Source: Propionibacteriaceae bacterium
GTDB lineage: Bacteria; Actinomycetota; Actinomycetes; Propionibacteriales; Propionibacteriaceae
Assembly (NCBI GenBank): GCA_009782785.1
Contig: WRIJ01000002.1
Span: 1-64,000, forward strand
DNA length: 64,000 bases
Direction: 5' to 3'
Shown piece by piece: positions 39,693 through 47,874 of this stretch. The notes below the pieces were generated by a model. The model made no database searches. It was not told the DNA's origin and worked only from the letters and a program-made list of their open reading frames with translations. Each line of letters opens with the position of its first letter. Position 1 is the stretch's first letter. A program made the position numbers and the translations under genes.

Positions 39693-39780
39693 CAGTCACC
39701 CTGCGCGAAGTCGCAGGGCCCAGACTACCCAGTTGTCAAACTGTTGAGTCTGGATTCCGCGAGTCGCTCCGCTCCGCGGA
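39693..39780. repeat. dispersed palindromic repeat, head-to-head pair (copy 4)
   Basis: Forward unit GTCACCCTGCGCGAAGTCGC then AGGGCCCAGACTACCCAGTT, followed by an inverted unit TCTGGATTCCGCGAGTCGC ending CCGCGGAATGACC. The inverted unit merges into the tandem array. Confidence 0.75.
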
Positions 39781-39900
39781 ATGACCGGGGGGAGGGCGCT
39801 CCGCGGAATGACCGGGGGGAGGGCGCTCCGCGGAATGACCGGGGGGAGGGCGCTCCGCGGAATGACCGGGGGGAGGGCGCTCCGCGGACAGCGGGGAGGG
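39770..39900 (+). repeat. 27-bp tandem repeat, four perfect copies plus one degenerate
   Basis: The unit begins CGCTCCGCGGAATGACC and continues with GGGGGGAGGG. Copies start at 39770, 39797, 39824 and 39851; a shortened, diverged copy starts at 39878. The unit is the outer end of the dispersed palindromic repeat, so the array grew by local duplication. Confidence 0.9.
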
Positions 39901-40057
39901 TGCTCTGCAGAACGATGGGGGTTGAGTTGCGTCAATCGAGTGGGGCATGAGAAGAAGGTTGATCAGCAAGAAAGCGCAATCAGCCACAACGCAACGTACG
40001 TGTGTGTGGCACTGGTGGACAGTTGCGGCTGAAGGGGCAATCCATCGGGAACACGGG

Positions 40058-40063
40058 TAGTGT
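40058..40063 (+). promoter_or_regulatory. -10 element for leaderless thioesterase transcript
   Basis: TAGTGT ends six bases before the ATG at 40070, and no purine-rich ribosome site of the usual kind is present. Confidence 0.5.
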
Positions 40064-40069
40064 GGGGGT

Positions 40070-40507
40070 ATGAAGATGCAACCGATAACGCTGAGACATA
40101 TTGTGTTGGGTGGGGATTTGAATCACCATGGGACACTGTACGCGGGGCGCTGTGTGGAGTGGATGGTTGAAGCTGGGCTCATTGCTGCTTGTGATGCCAC
40201 CAGGAGGAATCACATCGTCTGTGTGCACATCAACGACCTGTCCTTCCGTACGCCGGTCCACAAAGGGGATCAAGTCCTCTACACCTCCACTCTGTGTTAT
40301 CTGGGGCGCTCCTCACTCGTGGTGAACGTACGGGTGGAAAACGTCATGACCGGTGGATTCGTGGTCGATGGATTCTTCACCTACGTCAACGTCACCGAGG
40401 ATGGTTCACCACTACCCCACGAGCTCACCCTCGAAGCAGAAACCGATGAGGAACAAGCCCTCATGGAGCAGGGTTCCAAATACGCGAGCAAACCTGCGAC
40501 ACAGTGA
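40070..40507 (+). CDS. hotdog-fold acyl-CoA thioesterase
   Basis: 145 residues, a single hotdog domain. The YciA/BACH-type signature is LGGDLNHHGTLYAG (about 13-26), followed by the helix VEWMVEAGLIAACD with acidic residues and the strand INDLSFRTPVHKGD. It should hydrolyse acyl-CoA to free acid and CoA; chain length is unknown. Flanked by repeats on both sides and transcribed alone. Confidence 0.82.
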   Translation: MKMQPITLRHIVLGGDLNHHGTLYAGRCVEWMVEAGLIAACDATRRNHIVCVHINDLSFRTPVHKGDQVLYTSTLCYLGRSSLVVNVRVENVMTGGFVVDGFFTYVNVTEDGSPLPHELTLEAETDEEQALMEQGSKYASKPATQ

Positions 40508-40572
40508 CTATCCAGACCCGTAACCTCAAGCTCCACCGTCATTGAGGGGTTCCACCGTCCTGCTGAGGCACC

Positions 40573-40671
40573 ACCGTCATTCTGCACGAAGTCGCAGAAT
40601 CCAGACTACACAGTTGGGCTAAATGTGATTTCTGTCCCTTGCGAGTCGTAACGCTGCGCAGGGTGACGGGA
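40573..40671. repeat. dispersed palindromic repeat, head-to-head pair (copy 5)
   Basis: Forward unit CCGTCATTCTGCACGAAGTC then CGCAGAATCCAGACTACACA, followed by an inverted unit CTTGCGAGTCGTAACGCTGC ending GCAGGGTGACGGG. Confidence 0.75.
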
Positions 40672-40775
40672 GTCAATCGTTTTGCCCATACTGTGACAAT
40701 TATCATCGAGTGGCATGAAGGTGGAGTAAAATAGCTGGCGGTTCGGTGAACCACGGATCTCAAAAGGACACATAC

Positions 40776-41189
40776 ATGAAGAAAACCGCCACCCGTCTCG
40801 TCACCCTTGCTGGTATCATCATTGCTGCTTTCTCGCTGACTGCCTGTGGTGCAGCAGTGGACAAAGCCCTCTCCGACGCTGTCAAGCAGCTCAATGAGTC
40901 AACACCCATGCTGGTTGACTCCGAAACCCAGCTCGATAATGCAGAAGCCCCCGGCAACCGCGTACTGCGCTACAACTACTCGCTGGTCAACATTGCCCAA
41001 GGTGACCTCACTGCTGAAGAAATCAACGAACTCGAACAGGGTGTTGCTCCTGGTGTTATCACCCAAATCAAAGGCAACGCCTCCATGGACCCCCTGAAGA
41101 GCCTCGATGTGATCTTCGAATTCCGCTACAGCACCAATGATGGTCAAGAGCTGTTCACCATCAGAGTTGAACCCGAGGATTACAAGTAA
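40776..41189 (+). CDS. small lipoprotein of unknown function
   Basis: 137 residues from the ATG at 40776, preceded by AAAGGA. A Lys-rich n-region (KKTATR), hydrophobic stretch and lipobox LTAC (Cys at about 24) predict a membrane-anchored lipoprotein. The mature part is about 113 residues, acidic, with a beta-rich C-terminus (LDVIFEFRYSTNDGQELFTIRVE). I recognise no family. A strong hairpin follows immediately. Confidence 0.75.
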   Translation: MKKTATRLVTLAGIIIAAFSLTACGAAVDKALSDAVKQLNESTPMLVDSETQLDNAEAPGNRVLRYNYSLVNIAQGDLTAEEINELEQGVAPGVITQIKGNASMDPLKSLDVIFEFRYSTNDGQELFTIRVEPEDYK

Positions 41190-41205
41190 GCCACACCCCT
41201 ATCAC

Positions 41206-41246
41206 ATAATGAAGGCTGCCCGGTTGAACCGGACAGCCTTCATTAT
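41206..41246. terminator. strong bidirectional terminator hairpin
   Basis: ATAATGAAGGCTG (41206-41218) pairs perfectly with CAGCCTTCATTAT (41234-41246), with an inner CCGG/CCGG stem closing a short loop. The AT-rich ends give a U-tract on both strands. It separates the lipoprotein gene from the convergent 55-residue membrane protein gene. Confidence 0.85.
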
Positions 41247-41257
41247 TCGCAGAGGAA

Positions 41258-41425
41258 CTATAACCCCTTGAGGACACATGCTGCGGCAAGCAGGATGCCG
41301 CCAACAAGAGTGACCCAGTAGCCCACAGCTGACAGTGAGGCAACAAAGAGGAATAGAATCAGACCAATCAGCATCAGTGCAACACTGATGTAGAAAACGA
41401 TTTTGGTTGGTGCATTCAATCTCAC
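41258..41425 (-). CDS. 55-residue two-helix membrane protein
   Basis: Read directly from the sequence: GTG at 41425 with GGAGAA six bases upstream, stop TAG at 41258-41260. The product opens MRLNAPTKIVFYI, has one helix at about 9-31 and a second at about 34-50, and ends ACVLKGL. The strong ribosome site, clean two-helix pattern and facing terminator support it as a real gene. Small actinobacterial membrane families such as DUF3188 have this size, but I cannot assign it. Confidence 0.7.
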   Translation of the reverse strand: MRLNAPTKIVFYISVALMLIGLILFLFVASLSAVGYWVTLVGGILLAAACVLKGL

Positions 41426-41883
41426 AGTTTCTCCAATCGCTAGTACGATGAAATCCCTTTCACCTTATCGACTGACCGCAAGAAACTCAGAGGATTTTCC
41501 CGCTGTTATGGACTTGCTGACAGGTGGGGAGGAAGGTGTTTTTGTTACCAAGTTCCGGACTCCCCAACTGGTGGACTGTGGATTCTGGATTCTGCGACTT
41601 CGCGCAGAAAGACGGGGATGGAGCACAGTCAGATGGGGATGGAGCACAGTCAGATGGAGATCAGAGCAGAAAGACGGAGATGGATCCCGCCCCCCGTCTC
41701 CCTGCGCGAAGTCGCAGGGTCTATCAGTCACAACTGTGGTGGGCCAGTGGATTCTGCGACTTCGCGCAGAAAGACGGGGTGGGTGTGCGCGGATGGGTGT
41801 GACACCGGGGCCTGTCCCCAACTTTCCTGTCCCCGATTTTCCTCAATGACCCAAGTGGGACAAAACAGTACCGTCCCCAATTG
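41426..41883. other. repeat-rich intergenic stretch downstream of hypD
   Basis: Between 41426 and 41883 I find inverted and forward units of the dispersed repeat (about 41570-41780), a 21-base tandem duplication (41614-41655) and a stretch with CCTGTCCCC motifs (41811-41835). A plus-strand open frame to 41849 is made largely of repeat sequence and is not accepted as a gene. Confidence 0.6.
41570..41780. repeat. dispersed palindromic repeat cluster (copy 6, three units) with 21-bp tandem duplication
   Basis: Inverted unit GGATTCTGCGACTTCGCGCA at 41587-41606, forward unit CCCTGCGCGAAGTCGCAGGG at 41700-41719, and another inverted unit at 41748-41778. GGGGATGGAGCACAGTCAGAT is duplicated in tandem at 41614-41634 and 41635-41655. 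Confidence 0.75.
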
Positions 41884-42981
41884 TCACAGTCGGCCGAAAG
41901 AGTAGTAGGCGGCGCAGGCTCCCTCGGGAGAGACCATGCAGGTTCCGATGGGGGTTTCGGGGGTGCAGCCATTGGCGAAAACCTTGCAGTCCCTAGGTTT
42001 GATCTGGCCTGTGAGCACTAAGCCACACTGGCAGGCTGGGTGGTCCAGGACCTTCACACCGGGCAGATCGAAGTGTTTCTCCGCATCATGATCTTCGTAG
42101 TCTTGCGACAACTCGTACCCGGAGAATGGAATCGAGCCTAATCCTCGCCATTCGAAGGATTCACGAACAGTGAACACCTCACCAAGAATCCTGATCGCTT
42201 CGAGGTTGCCTTGTGGGAGTACGACACGGGAATACTGGTTTTCCACCTCGCAGCGACCCTCAGCAAATTGGGTGAGCAACATCGCCACCGACTGGAGAAT
42301 ATCCAAAGGTTCAAAACCGGTCACCACAATCGGTGTGGCAAACTCGTTGGTGATGAACTGGAAATGGTCACTGCCCACCACTGATGCCACATGGCCTGGC
42401 CCGATCAGACCATCGAGTTGAACATTCTTGGTTTCCAAGATGGCCCGTACTGGCGGATTAATGAGAACGTGGTTACAGAACACAAAGAAGTTTCTCAACG
42501 CGAGGTTCTTGGCCACCATGAGGGCCATCGCCGTTGAGGGTGCGGTTGTCTCAAACCCAACAGCGAAAAACACCACTTGTCGATTCGGATTCTCTTGGGC
42601 GATTTTCACTGCGTCCAGGGGGGAATAGATGAAGCGTACGTCCGCACCACGGGCTTGGGCTTGGAGAAGACTTCCCTGTTTTCCTGGTACGCGCATCATG
42701 TCGCCAAAGGTGGTGAAGATCACCCCATCTTGACCTGCTAACCACACAGCATCATCGACGCGTCCTGATGGGATCACACACACGGGGCACCCTGGTCCAT
42801 GAACGAATTCGACCTCTTCAGGTAGGAGATGCTCCAACCCGTGGCGATAGATGGTGTGGGTGTGGCCCCCGCAGACCTCCATGAATTTCCACGTACGCCC
42901 CTGACGCTCGGCCATCGCTGTGATCGATGAAATGAGCCCTTGGGCCGCTGCCGGATCACGAAACTCGTCAACGTACTTCAT
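41884..42981 (-). CDS. hypD: hydrogenase maturation protein HypD
   Basis: 365 residues. It carries an iron-sulphur cluster and, with HypC, assembles Fe(CN)2CO before transfer to the large subunit. Conserved segments CGGHTHTIYRHGL (about 39-51) and HGPGCPVCV (about 66-74), and C-terminal cluster cysteines (HPACQCGLVL, FANGCTPE) are all present. Its ATG overlaps the hypC stop by four bases. Last gene of the hypF-E-C-D run. Confidence 0.97.
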   Translation of the reverse strand: MKYVDEFRDPAAAQGLISSITAMAERQGRTWKFMEVCGGHTHTIYRHGLEHLLPEEVEFVHGPGCPVCVIPSGRVDDAVWLAGQDGVIFTTFGDMMRVPGKQGSLLQAQARGADVRFIYSPLDAVKIAQENPNRQVVFFAVGFETTAPSTAMALMVAKNLALRNFFVFCNHVLINPPVRAILETKNVQLDGLIGPGHVASVVGSDHFQFITNEFATPIVVTGFEPLDILQSVAMLLTQFAEGRCEVENQYSRVVLPQGNLEAIRILGEVFTVRESFEWRGLGSIPFSGYELSQDYEDHDAEKHFDLPGVKVLDHPACQCGLVLTGQIKPRDCKVFANGCTPETPIGTCMVSPEGACAAYYSFGRL

Positions 42982-43244
42982 CGAATCTCTCTTTGAGCAA
43001 AAGCATCCAATTCGTCATCGAAGACAGCCCCCATTTTCTTGATCTGATCCAAGGTTTGGGTCGCTTCCTCGGCGTCAATCTTGGATAGTGCGAAACCAAC
43101 GTGAACCAGAACCCAGTCCCCTGGTTGGATGGACTCGTCTTTCAGCAGCCCGATAGAGATCTCACGCTCAACGCCACTGACCGACACCATGGCCAGATCA
43201 TCATCTAAAAGCGTGATCACCTCACAGGGTAGTCCCAAACACAT
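42978..43244 (-). CDS. hypC: hydrogenase maturation chaperone HypC (copy 1)
   Basis: 88 residues. It begins MCLGLPCEV; Cys2 is the residue that binds the Fe(CN)2CO unit and the large subunit. It lies between hypE and hypD and overlaps hypD, so it is the canonical HypC. A second HypC-type gene lies at 49730-49972. Confidence 0.95.
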   Translation of the reverse strand: MCLGLPCEVITLLDDDLAMVSVSGVEREISIGLLKDESIQPGDWVLVHVGFALSKIDAEEATQTLDQIKKMGAVFDDELDAFAQREIR

Positions 43245-43252
43245 ATGTACTC

Positions 43253-44326
43253 CTAACAGATCCTTGGCAGTGGATCGGTGACCAGCATGTCAACAAGCCG
43301 GGTCCCACCAAAACCATTACGCACAGCCACAAGCCCTGGTGGATCACTGACGACCTGGCCGATGACGGAAGCCTGCTCGGCTCCTGACCCGCGCAAAGCC
43401 ACCAATGCCTTGTCAGCATTCGCCTCGTCCACCACGGCGATGAAGCATCCCTCATTGGCGACATAAAGAGGATCAATCCCTAACATGTCACAGGCCCCGC
43501 GTACTGCGGGTTCAACCGTGAAAGCTTCCTCGTCGAGGAGGACACCCTGGCCGGAGGTGTTGGCGAGTTCATTGAGTACGGTCGCCACTCCCCCACGGGT
43601 GGCATCACGCATCCAGCGCACATCCTCATCGGCTACAGCCGAATACAGGGCCTCCACCAGGTGATTGAGTGGTGCGCAGTCTGATGTAATGGGCGCTGTG
43701 ATGGCGAGGTTTCCTCGGGCAATCATGACCGCCATGCCGTGGGCTGCGATCGGGCCCGAGATGATGAGCCGATCCCCCACCCGTACTCTCTCAGCGCCGA
43801 GGGTACGACCCGGTGGAATCACCCCAATCCCTGATGTGTTGATGAAAATCTGATCGGCTGCACCGTGAGGAACCACCTTCGTGTCACCGGCGACAATCTG
43901 CACCCCAGCCAGTTCAGCTGCTTGGCGCATATCCTCGACGACCGCGCGCAATTCGGCGATAGGGAAACCCTCCTCCAGGATGAAACCTGCCGTCAACCAT
44001 CGCGGTTGGGCACCACTGACAGCTAGGTCATTGACTGTTCCATTGATCGCCAACTCACCGATGCTGGCCCCAGGAAACCGAATCGGTTGAACCACAAAAG
44101 AGTCGGTGGTGTAGGCGATCTGCCCAGCCTCCACCACTAGGGTTGCAGCATCGGGTAACCCCGCCGATGTGGGGTTGCCGAATGCGGGCATGAACACCTC
44201 GTCGAGCAGGGCAGCTGCGGCTTTGCCCCCGGACCCGTGGGCCATGGTCACGGCAACATCATTGAGTGGGGTTGTGCGTGTACGCCGGGGAGGACTGGGG
44301 CTATCAATCATGTCCATCCTCTTCAT
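43253..44326 (-). CDS. hypE: hydrogenase maturation protein HypE
   Basis: 357 residues. An AIR-synthase-like ATPase that dehydrates the C-terminal thiocarboxamide to thiocyanate, the cyanide source. The motif MAHGSGGKA (about 28-36) and the essential C-terminal PRIC are both present. Starts at 44326 and 44311 each have a GAGG site; the later one removes five residues. Homology begins only at the HGSGG region, so the first 20 residues are uncertain. Confidence 0.96.
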   Translation of the reverse strand: MKRMDMIDSPSPPRRTRTTPLNDVAVTMAHGSGGKAAAALLDEVFMPAFGNPTSAGLPDAATLVVEAGQIAYTTDSFVVQPIRFPGASIGELAINGTVNDLAVSGAQPRWLTAGFILEEGFPIAELRAVVEDMRQAAELAGVQIVAGDTKVVPHGAADQIFINTSGIGVIPPGRTLGAERVRVGDRLIISGPIAAHGMAVMIARGNLAITAPITSDCAPLNHLVEALYSAVADEDVRWMRDATRGGVATVLNELANTSGQGVLLDEEAFTVEPAVRGACDMLGIDPLYVANEGCFIAVVDEANADKALVALRGSGAEQASVIGQVVSDPPGLVAVRNGFGGTRLVDMLVTDPLPRIC

Positions 44327-44346
44327 CGGTGAGCCTCATTATCCTA

Positions 44347-46635
44347 TCAGTTGACCAGGTGCAGATATCCGGCGTAAGCCTGCCCGAGTGACAGTCCACC
44401 ATCATTAGCAGGTACGACGTGGTGGGTCACGGTGGTGAAACCGTGGCGAGCCAGTTGGGTGGTGATTTCCCTAGTCAACAGCCGATTAGCGAAGACACCC
44501 CCGGTGAGCCCAATAGTGGTAGATGATGGGTTGGTTGCCACGAGCATCTCCACCAGGATGTGGGCAAGACCTGTGTGAAACTCATGAGCCAAACACCCCA
44601 CGTCACAGTGATTCTTCACTCCGTCCAGCAGTGCGGCGATGAGGTCCTCCACATCTGTGTAGTTAACCTGATGCTCATGATTGCAGGCGTGTGCCTCCAA
44701 TTCCATGGCCGCTTGAGCCTCATAGGTGATCTGGTGACAGATACCCAGGATCGACGACACCGCATCAAAAAGCCGCCCTGTGGAGGTGGTAAACACACAG
44801 TTGAGGTGGGTCTGAAGTTGGGAGGACACCCCAGCAATCTCTTCCGCAGTGGGTACTCCACGAGAACCATCCAAGTCCTGCCAGGCACGCACCTCACCAG
44901 GGTCGATACCGTACTGGTTCAACACCCCAAGGGCTGATTTCCAGGGATGGCGTACGGCTGAATCCCCTCCAGGGAGCAGAAATCCCGGCAGATGCCCGAC
45001 GCGCTCATAATCGAGCGGGGTACTTCCCAGGCGCAGAATCTCCCCACCCCAGATGGTTCCATCATCACCGTACCCGGTTCCATCGAGAACCACGAAGGTT
45101 GACTCTTCGTCCATTCTTGATTCAGCGACAAGCGATAGAGCATGCCCATGGTGATGTTGAACCTCTAGAACCTCCACACCCAGTTCATGGGCTTTGTTGA
45201 TCCCCCAGCGGTGGGTGGCATATCCAGGGTGTTTGTCGACCACGATCAATTCGGGTGTACGCCGGTGTGCTCCCATCATCTGCGCCACCGACTTCTCGTA
45301 AGCAACCTGTGTTTCGAGCGAACCCATATCCCCGATGTGTGCACTGAGGAAGGCCATCCCGTCACGCGTGAGGGCAAAAGTGTTCTTCAGCTCCGCGCCC
45401 ACCCCCAGGACACAGCAATCTTGGTCGCCCAGGAACACAGGCAAGGGCGCGTACCCACGGGAACGCCGAATCGGGTGAATCTGCCCACCATCAGCCATCA
45501 CCACTGAATCCTCCACCGGCACCTCAATGATGCGGTCGTGCATGAGAAACCCATCAACAATGCCCGAGAGGTCGTTTCGTGCATCCTGCTCACGATAGGT
45601 CAAAGGCAGGGATGAGGAATTGGCACTAGTGGCGACCAGAATCTGTCCGGGTTCGACCAGTAACTGATGCAGTGGTGAATAAGCCATCATTACCCCCACC
45701 ACATCAAGACCAGGGGCAACACTAGGAGCAAGATCATAGTGAGCACTCTTGGGTGCCAGTACGATCGGCGCTTCACGACTGGTGAGAACCTTGTCCTGGG
45801 CTTCACTGAGATCTGCCACAACGCGTACCGCCTCTATGGACCCAGCCATCACAGCTAGTGGTTTCCCGCGACGATTCTTCCTGTCGCGAAGAAGTGCCAC
45901 AGCCGATTCGTTGCGGGCCTCACACATGACAGTGAACCCACCGATTCCTTTGACCGCAAGAATCCTGCCTTGGGCCAGCATGGTTCTGGCCTGAGTGAGT
46001 GCTTCGGCACTCCCGCGGCGACGATCCTCACTGACAGGTGAGTGGGGTTGGCCCGGCATCTCCAACCACAAGGTAGGTCCACAATCGAAACAGGAGATCG
46101 GTTGGGCATGGAAACGCCGATCCCGCGGGTTTTCGTACTCGCCGAAGCACAACTCACACATCGGGAAATCCACCATCGTGGTCAAGGGTCGGTCATAGGG
46201 AACATCACGGATAATCGACAACCGCGGTCCACAATTCGTACACGTCGTAAAAGGGTACTGATAACGCCTGCCCAGTGGATCAGCCATGTCGGATAGACAA
46301 TCTACGCAGATCGCGGCATCCGGTGGAATCAAGGTGAGCGCCCCGGCAGCACGCCTGGAAGCAACGATATGGAATCCGGATTGATAGGTGGGCAACATAT
46401 CCCCGGTCGCCACAGCCACCACACTAGCCATGGGCGGAATATTCCTCACCACCTCGTCGCTGAAGGCGTCCACCTGGTCAGGGGTGCCCTCCACCTCGAT
46501 GAAGACAGAATTATCATCGTTACCGCAGAAACCTGAAACGCCATGACGGGTAGCCATCGATGCCACATGGGGGCGAAAACCAACACCCTGGACCACCCCA
46601 GTGAGTCTGATGTGTTGGCGGACGGTTGATTCCAC
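44347..46635 (-). CDS. hypF: carbamoyltransferase HypF
   Basis: 762 residues from the GTG at 46635, matching the usual length; a frame open to 46824 overlaps hypA and is rejected. GAAGGG precedes the GTG. Domains in order: acylphosphatase (GVVQGVGFRPHV, about 10-95), two zinc fingers (CVDC, CTNCGP, CELC, CFDCGP, about 105-180), YrdC-like (about 200-380) and Kae1-like carbamoyl transfer domain (HHGHA, GLTGGVFANRLL). It makes S-carbamoyl HypE from carbamoyl phosphate. Divergent from hypA-hypB. Confidence 0.96.
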   Translation of the reverse strand: MESTVRQHIRLTGVVQGVGFRPHVASMATRHGVSGFCGNDDNSVFIEVEGTPDQVDAFSDEVVRNIPPMASVVAVATGDMLPTYQSGFHIVASRRAAGALTLIPPDAAICVDCLSDMADPLGRRYQYPFTTCTNCGPRLSIIRDVPYDRPLTTMVDFPMCELCFGEYENPRDRRFHAQPISCFDCGPTLWLEMPGQPHSPVSEDRRRGSAEALTQARTMLAQGRILAVKGIGGFTVMCEARNESAVALLRDRKNRRGKPLAVMAGSIEAVRVVADLSEAQDKVLTSREAPIVLAPKSAHYDLAPSVAPGLDVVGVMMAYSPLHQLLVEPGQILVATSANSSSLPLTYREQDARNDLSGIVDGFLMHDRIIEVPVEDSVVMADGGQIHPIRRSRGYAPLPVFLGDQDCCVLGVGAELKNTFALTRDGMAFLSAHIGDMGSLETQVAYEKSVAQMMGAHRRTPELIVVDKHPGYATHRWGINKAHELGVEVLEVQHHHGHALSLVAESRMDEESTFVVLDGTGYGDDGTIWGGEILRLGSTPLDYERVGHLPGFLLPGGDSAVRHPWKSALGVLNQYGIDPGEVRAWQDLDGSRGVPTAEEIAGVSSQLQTHLNCVFTTSTGRLFDAVSSILGICHQITYEAQAAMELEAHACNHEHQVNYTDVEDLIAALLDGVKNHCDVGCLAHEFHTGLAHILVEMLVATNPSSTTIGLTGGVFANRLLTREITTQLARHGFTTVTHHVVPANDGGLSLGQAYAGYLHLVN

Positions 46636-46703
46636 TGCAATGGCCCTTCGGTAGAATGTCAGCGTATCACCGCAGACGAGACTGGATGGGAAGATTGGGA
46701 TTA
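46636..46703. promoter_or_regulatory. hypF / hypAB divergent promoter region
   Basis: 68 bases between the two starts. TAGAAT at 46652-46657 is a good -10 hexamer for hypAB; no convincing -35, FNR or nickel-regulator site was found. Confidence 0.4.
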
Positions 46704-47042
46704 ATGCATGAACTATCCTTATGCCAGTCCATCCTTGCCATCGCGAGCAAGAACAGTGGGGGACGGCGAGTACGTAGTGTGGAAATCGATGTTGGCCATC
46801 TGCGCCAGGTCGTACCCGAAACACTCCTGAGCTGTTGGGAACTCACCACACCAGGCACGCCACTGGAATCGTCCACCCTCCAGATTCGCCACATCCCTGC
46901 AGTGATCCAGTGTGGCTCCTGCGGACAAGAAACCACGCTTGAGGACTCACCTATACTGGTGTGTGAGTTCTGTGGGAGCCAGGATGTCACCATTGTCAGT
47001 GGTGAAGAGTTCATGGTTTGTGCACTACAAGTAGAGGATTAA
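46704..47042 (+). CDS. hypA: hydrogenase nickel metallochaperone HypA (copy 1)
   Basis: 112 residues from the ATG at 46704. The nickel ligand His2 and the MHEL start are intact. The zinc site is CGSC (about 72-75) and CEFC (about 90-93). It delivers nickel to the large subunit together with HypB, whose gene follows after one base. Another HypA lies at 51257-51601. Confidence 0.95.
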   Translation: MHELSLCQSILAIASKNSGGRRVRSVEIDVGHLRQVVPETLLSCWELTTPGTPLESSTLQIRHIPAVIQCGSCGQETTLEDSPILVCEFCGSQDVTIVSGEEFMVCALQVED

Positions 47043-47043
47043 C

Positions 47044-47874
47044 ATGGGAAGATTCCACCGCCACGACGATGGTACGGTTCACTCTCACGGTGATGGTACG
47101 CCGCACAGTCACGATCACGACGGCCATTCCCACGATCATGTGAATGATCACGCCCATTCCCACCACAGTGATGAAGACCGCCAGGAAATAATTGGTGACC
47201 ACAGTGGTTATTCCACCGGCAGTGAACGCATTGACGTTTTGGAGAGAATCTTTGACGAAAATGATCGTGCAGCTGACTCTAATCGAGCCCTGTTTGACGC
47301 CGCGGGAATCACAGCCATCAATCTGATGAGTTCACCGGGTGCCGGGAAAACCACCCTTCTAGTAGAAACATTGAAGGCCCTGGGCTCTGAGGTACGCTGT
47401 GGGATCATCGAAGGGGATATTGAAACCTCACTCGATGCTGACCGGCTCCAAGGATTGGGTGCCCAGATTTCCTTGCTGAACACTGGAGATGGGTTCGGTG
47501 GGGAATGTCACCTCGATGCCCCCATGGTTGCCCGTGCATTGACCCGTCTCAATCTAGAGGAACTCGACCTCGTACTGGTTGAAAACGTAGGGAACCTCGT
47601 GTGCCCAGCAGAATTTGATGTGGGTGCTCACCGTCGCGCCATGGTCACCTCGGTGACCGAAGGGGAAGACAAACCGCTGAAATACCCAGTCATGTTCCGC
47701 AGCGTGGATGCAGTGGTCATCAACAAAATCGACCTCCTGCCGTACCTCACCTTCGACATGGATCTGTTCCTGGCTAATATCCGTGCGGTTAACCCACAGG
47801 CAACGGTTCTTCTCACGAGTGCAACCACGGGTGAAGGCATTGATGAGTGGGTCAACTGGGTGAAGGCTCACTGA
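47044..47874 (+). CDS. hypB: hydrogenase nickel incorporation GTPase HypB
   Basis: 276 residues. Residues 4-46 are extremely His-rich (HSHDHDGHSHDH), a nickel-storage tail; the N-terminal CxxCGC high-affinity site of E. coli HypB is absent. The GTPase domain has Walker A SSPGAGKTTLL (about 97-107), the G-domain metal-site pair in GECHLD (about 158-163), and NKIDLL. It powers nickel insertion. Its 3' end overlaps the tatC 3' end by 23 bases. Confidence 0.96.
   Translation: MGRFHRHDDGTVHSHGDGTPHSHDHDGHSHDHVNDHAHSHHSDEDRQEIIGDHSGYSTGSERIDVLERIFDENDRAADSNRALFDAAGITAINLMSSPGAGKTTLLVETLKALGSEVRCGIIEGDIETSLDADRLQGLGAQISLLNTGDGFGGECHLDAPMVARALTRLNLEELDLVLVENVGNLVCPAEFDVGAHRRAMVTSVTEGEDKPLKYPVMFRSVDAVVINKIDLLPYLTFDMDLFLANIRAVNPQATVLLTSATTGEGIDEWVNWVKAH

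Larger units (their letters stand above)
39638..40069. other. intergenic stretch of repeats with no gene
   Basis: These 432 bases hold a dispersed repeat pair (39693-39780) and a 27-base tandem array (39770-39900), followed by about 150 bases without recognisable features up to the thioesterase promoter. Short open frames across the tandem array arise because 27 is a multiple of three. Confidence 0.6.

Noticed and set aside
39770-39900. Regular repeats as a possible CRISPR array
   Set aside because: The 27-base units are directly adjacent with no spacers and no cas genes nearby, so this is a simple tandem repeat.
41450-41849. Plus-strand open frame upstream of hypD
   Set aside because: Mostly made of dispersed-repeat sequence, no ribosome site, and no recognisable family.
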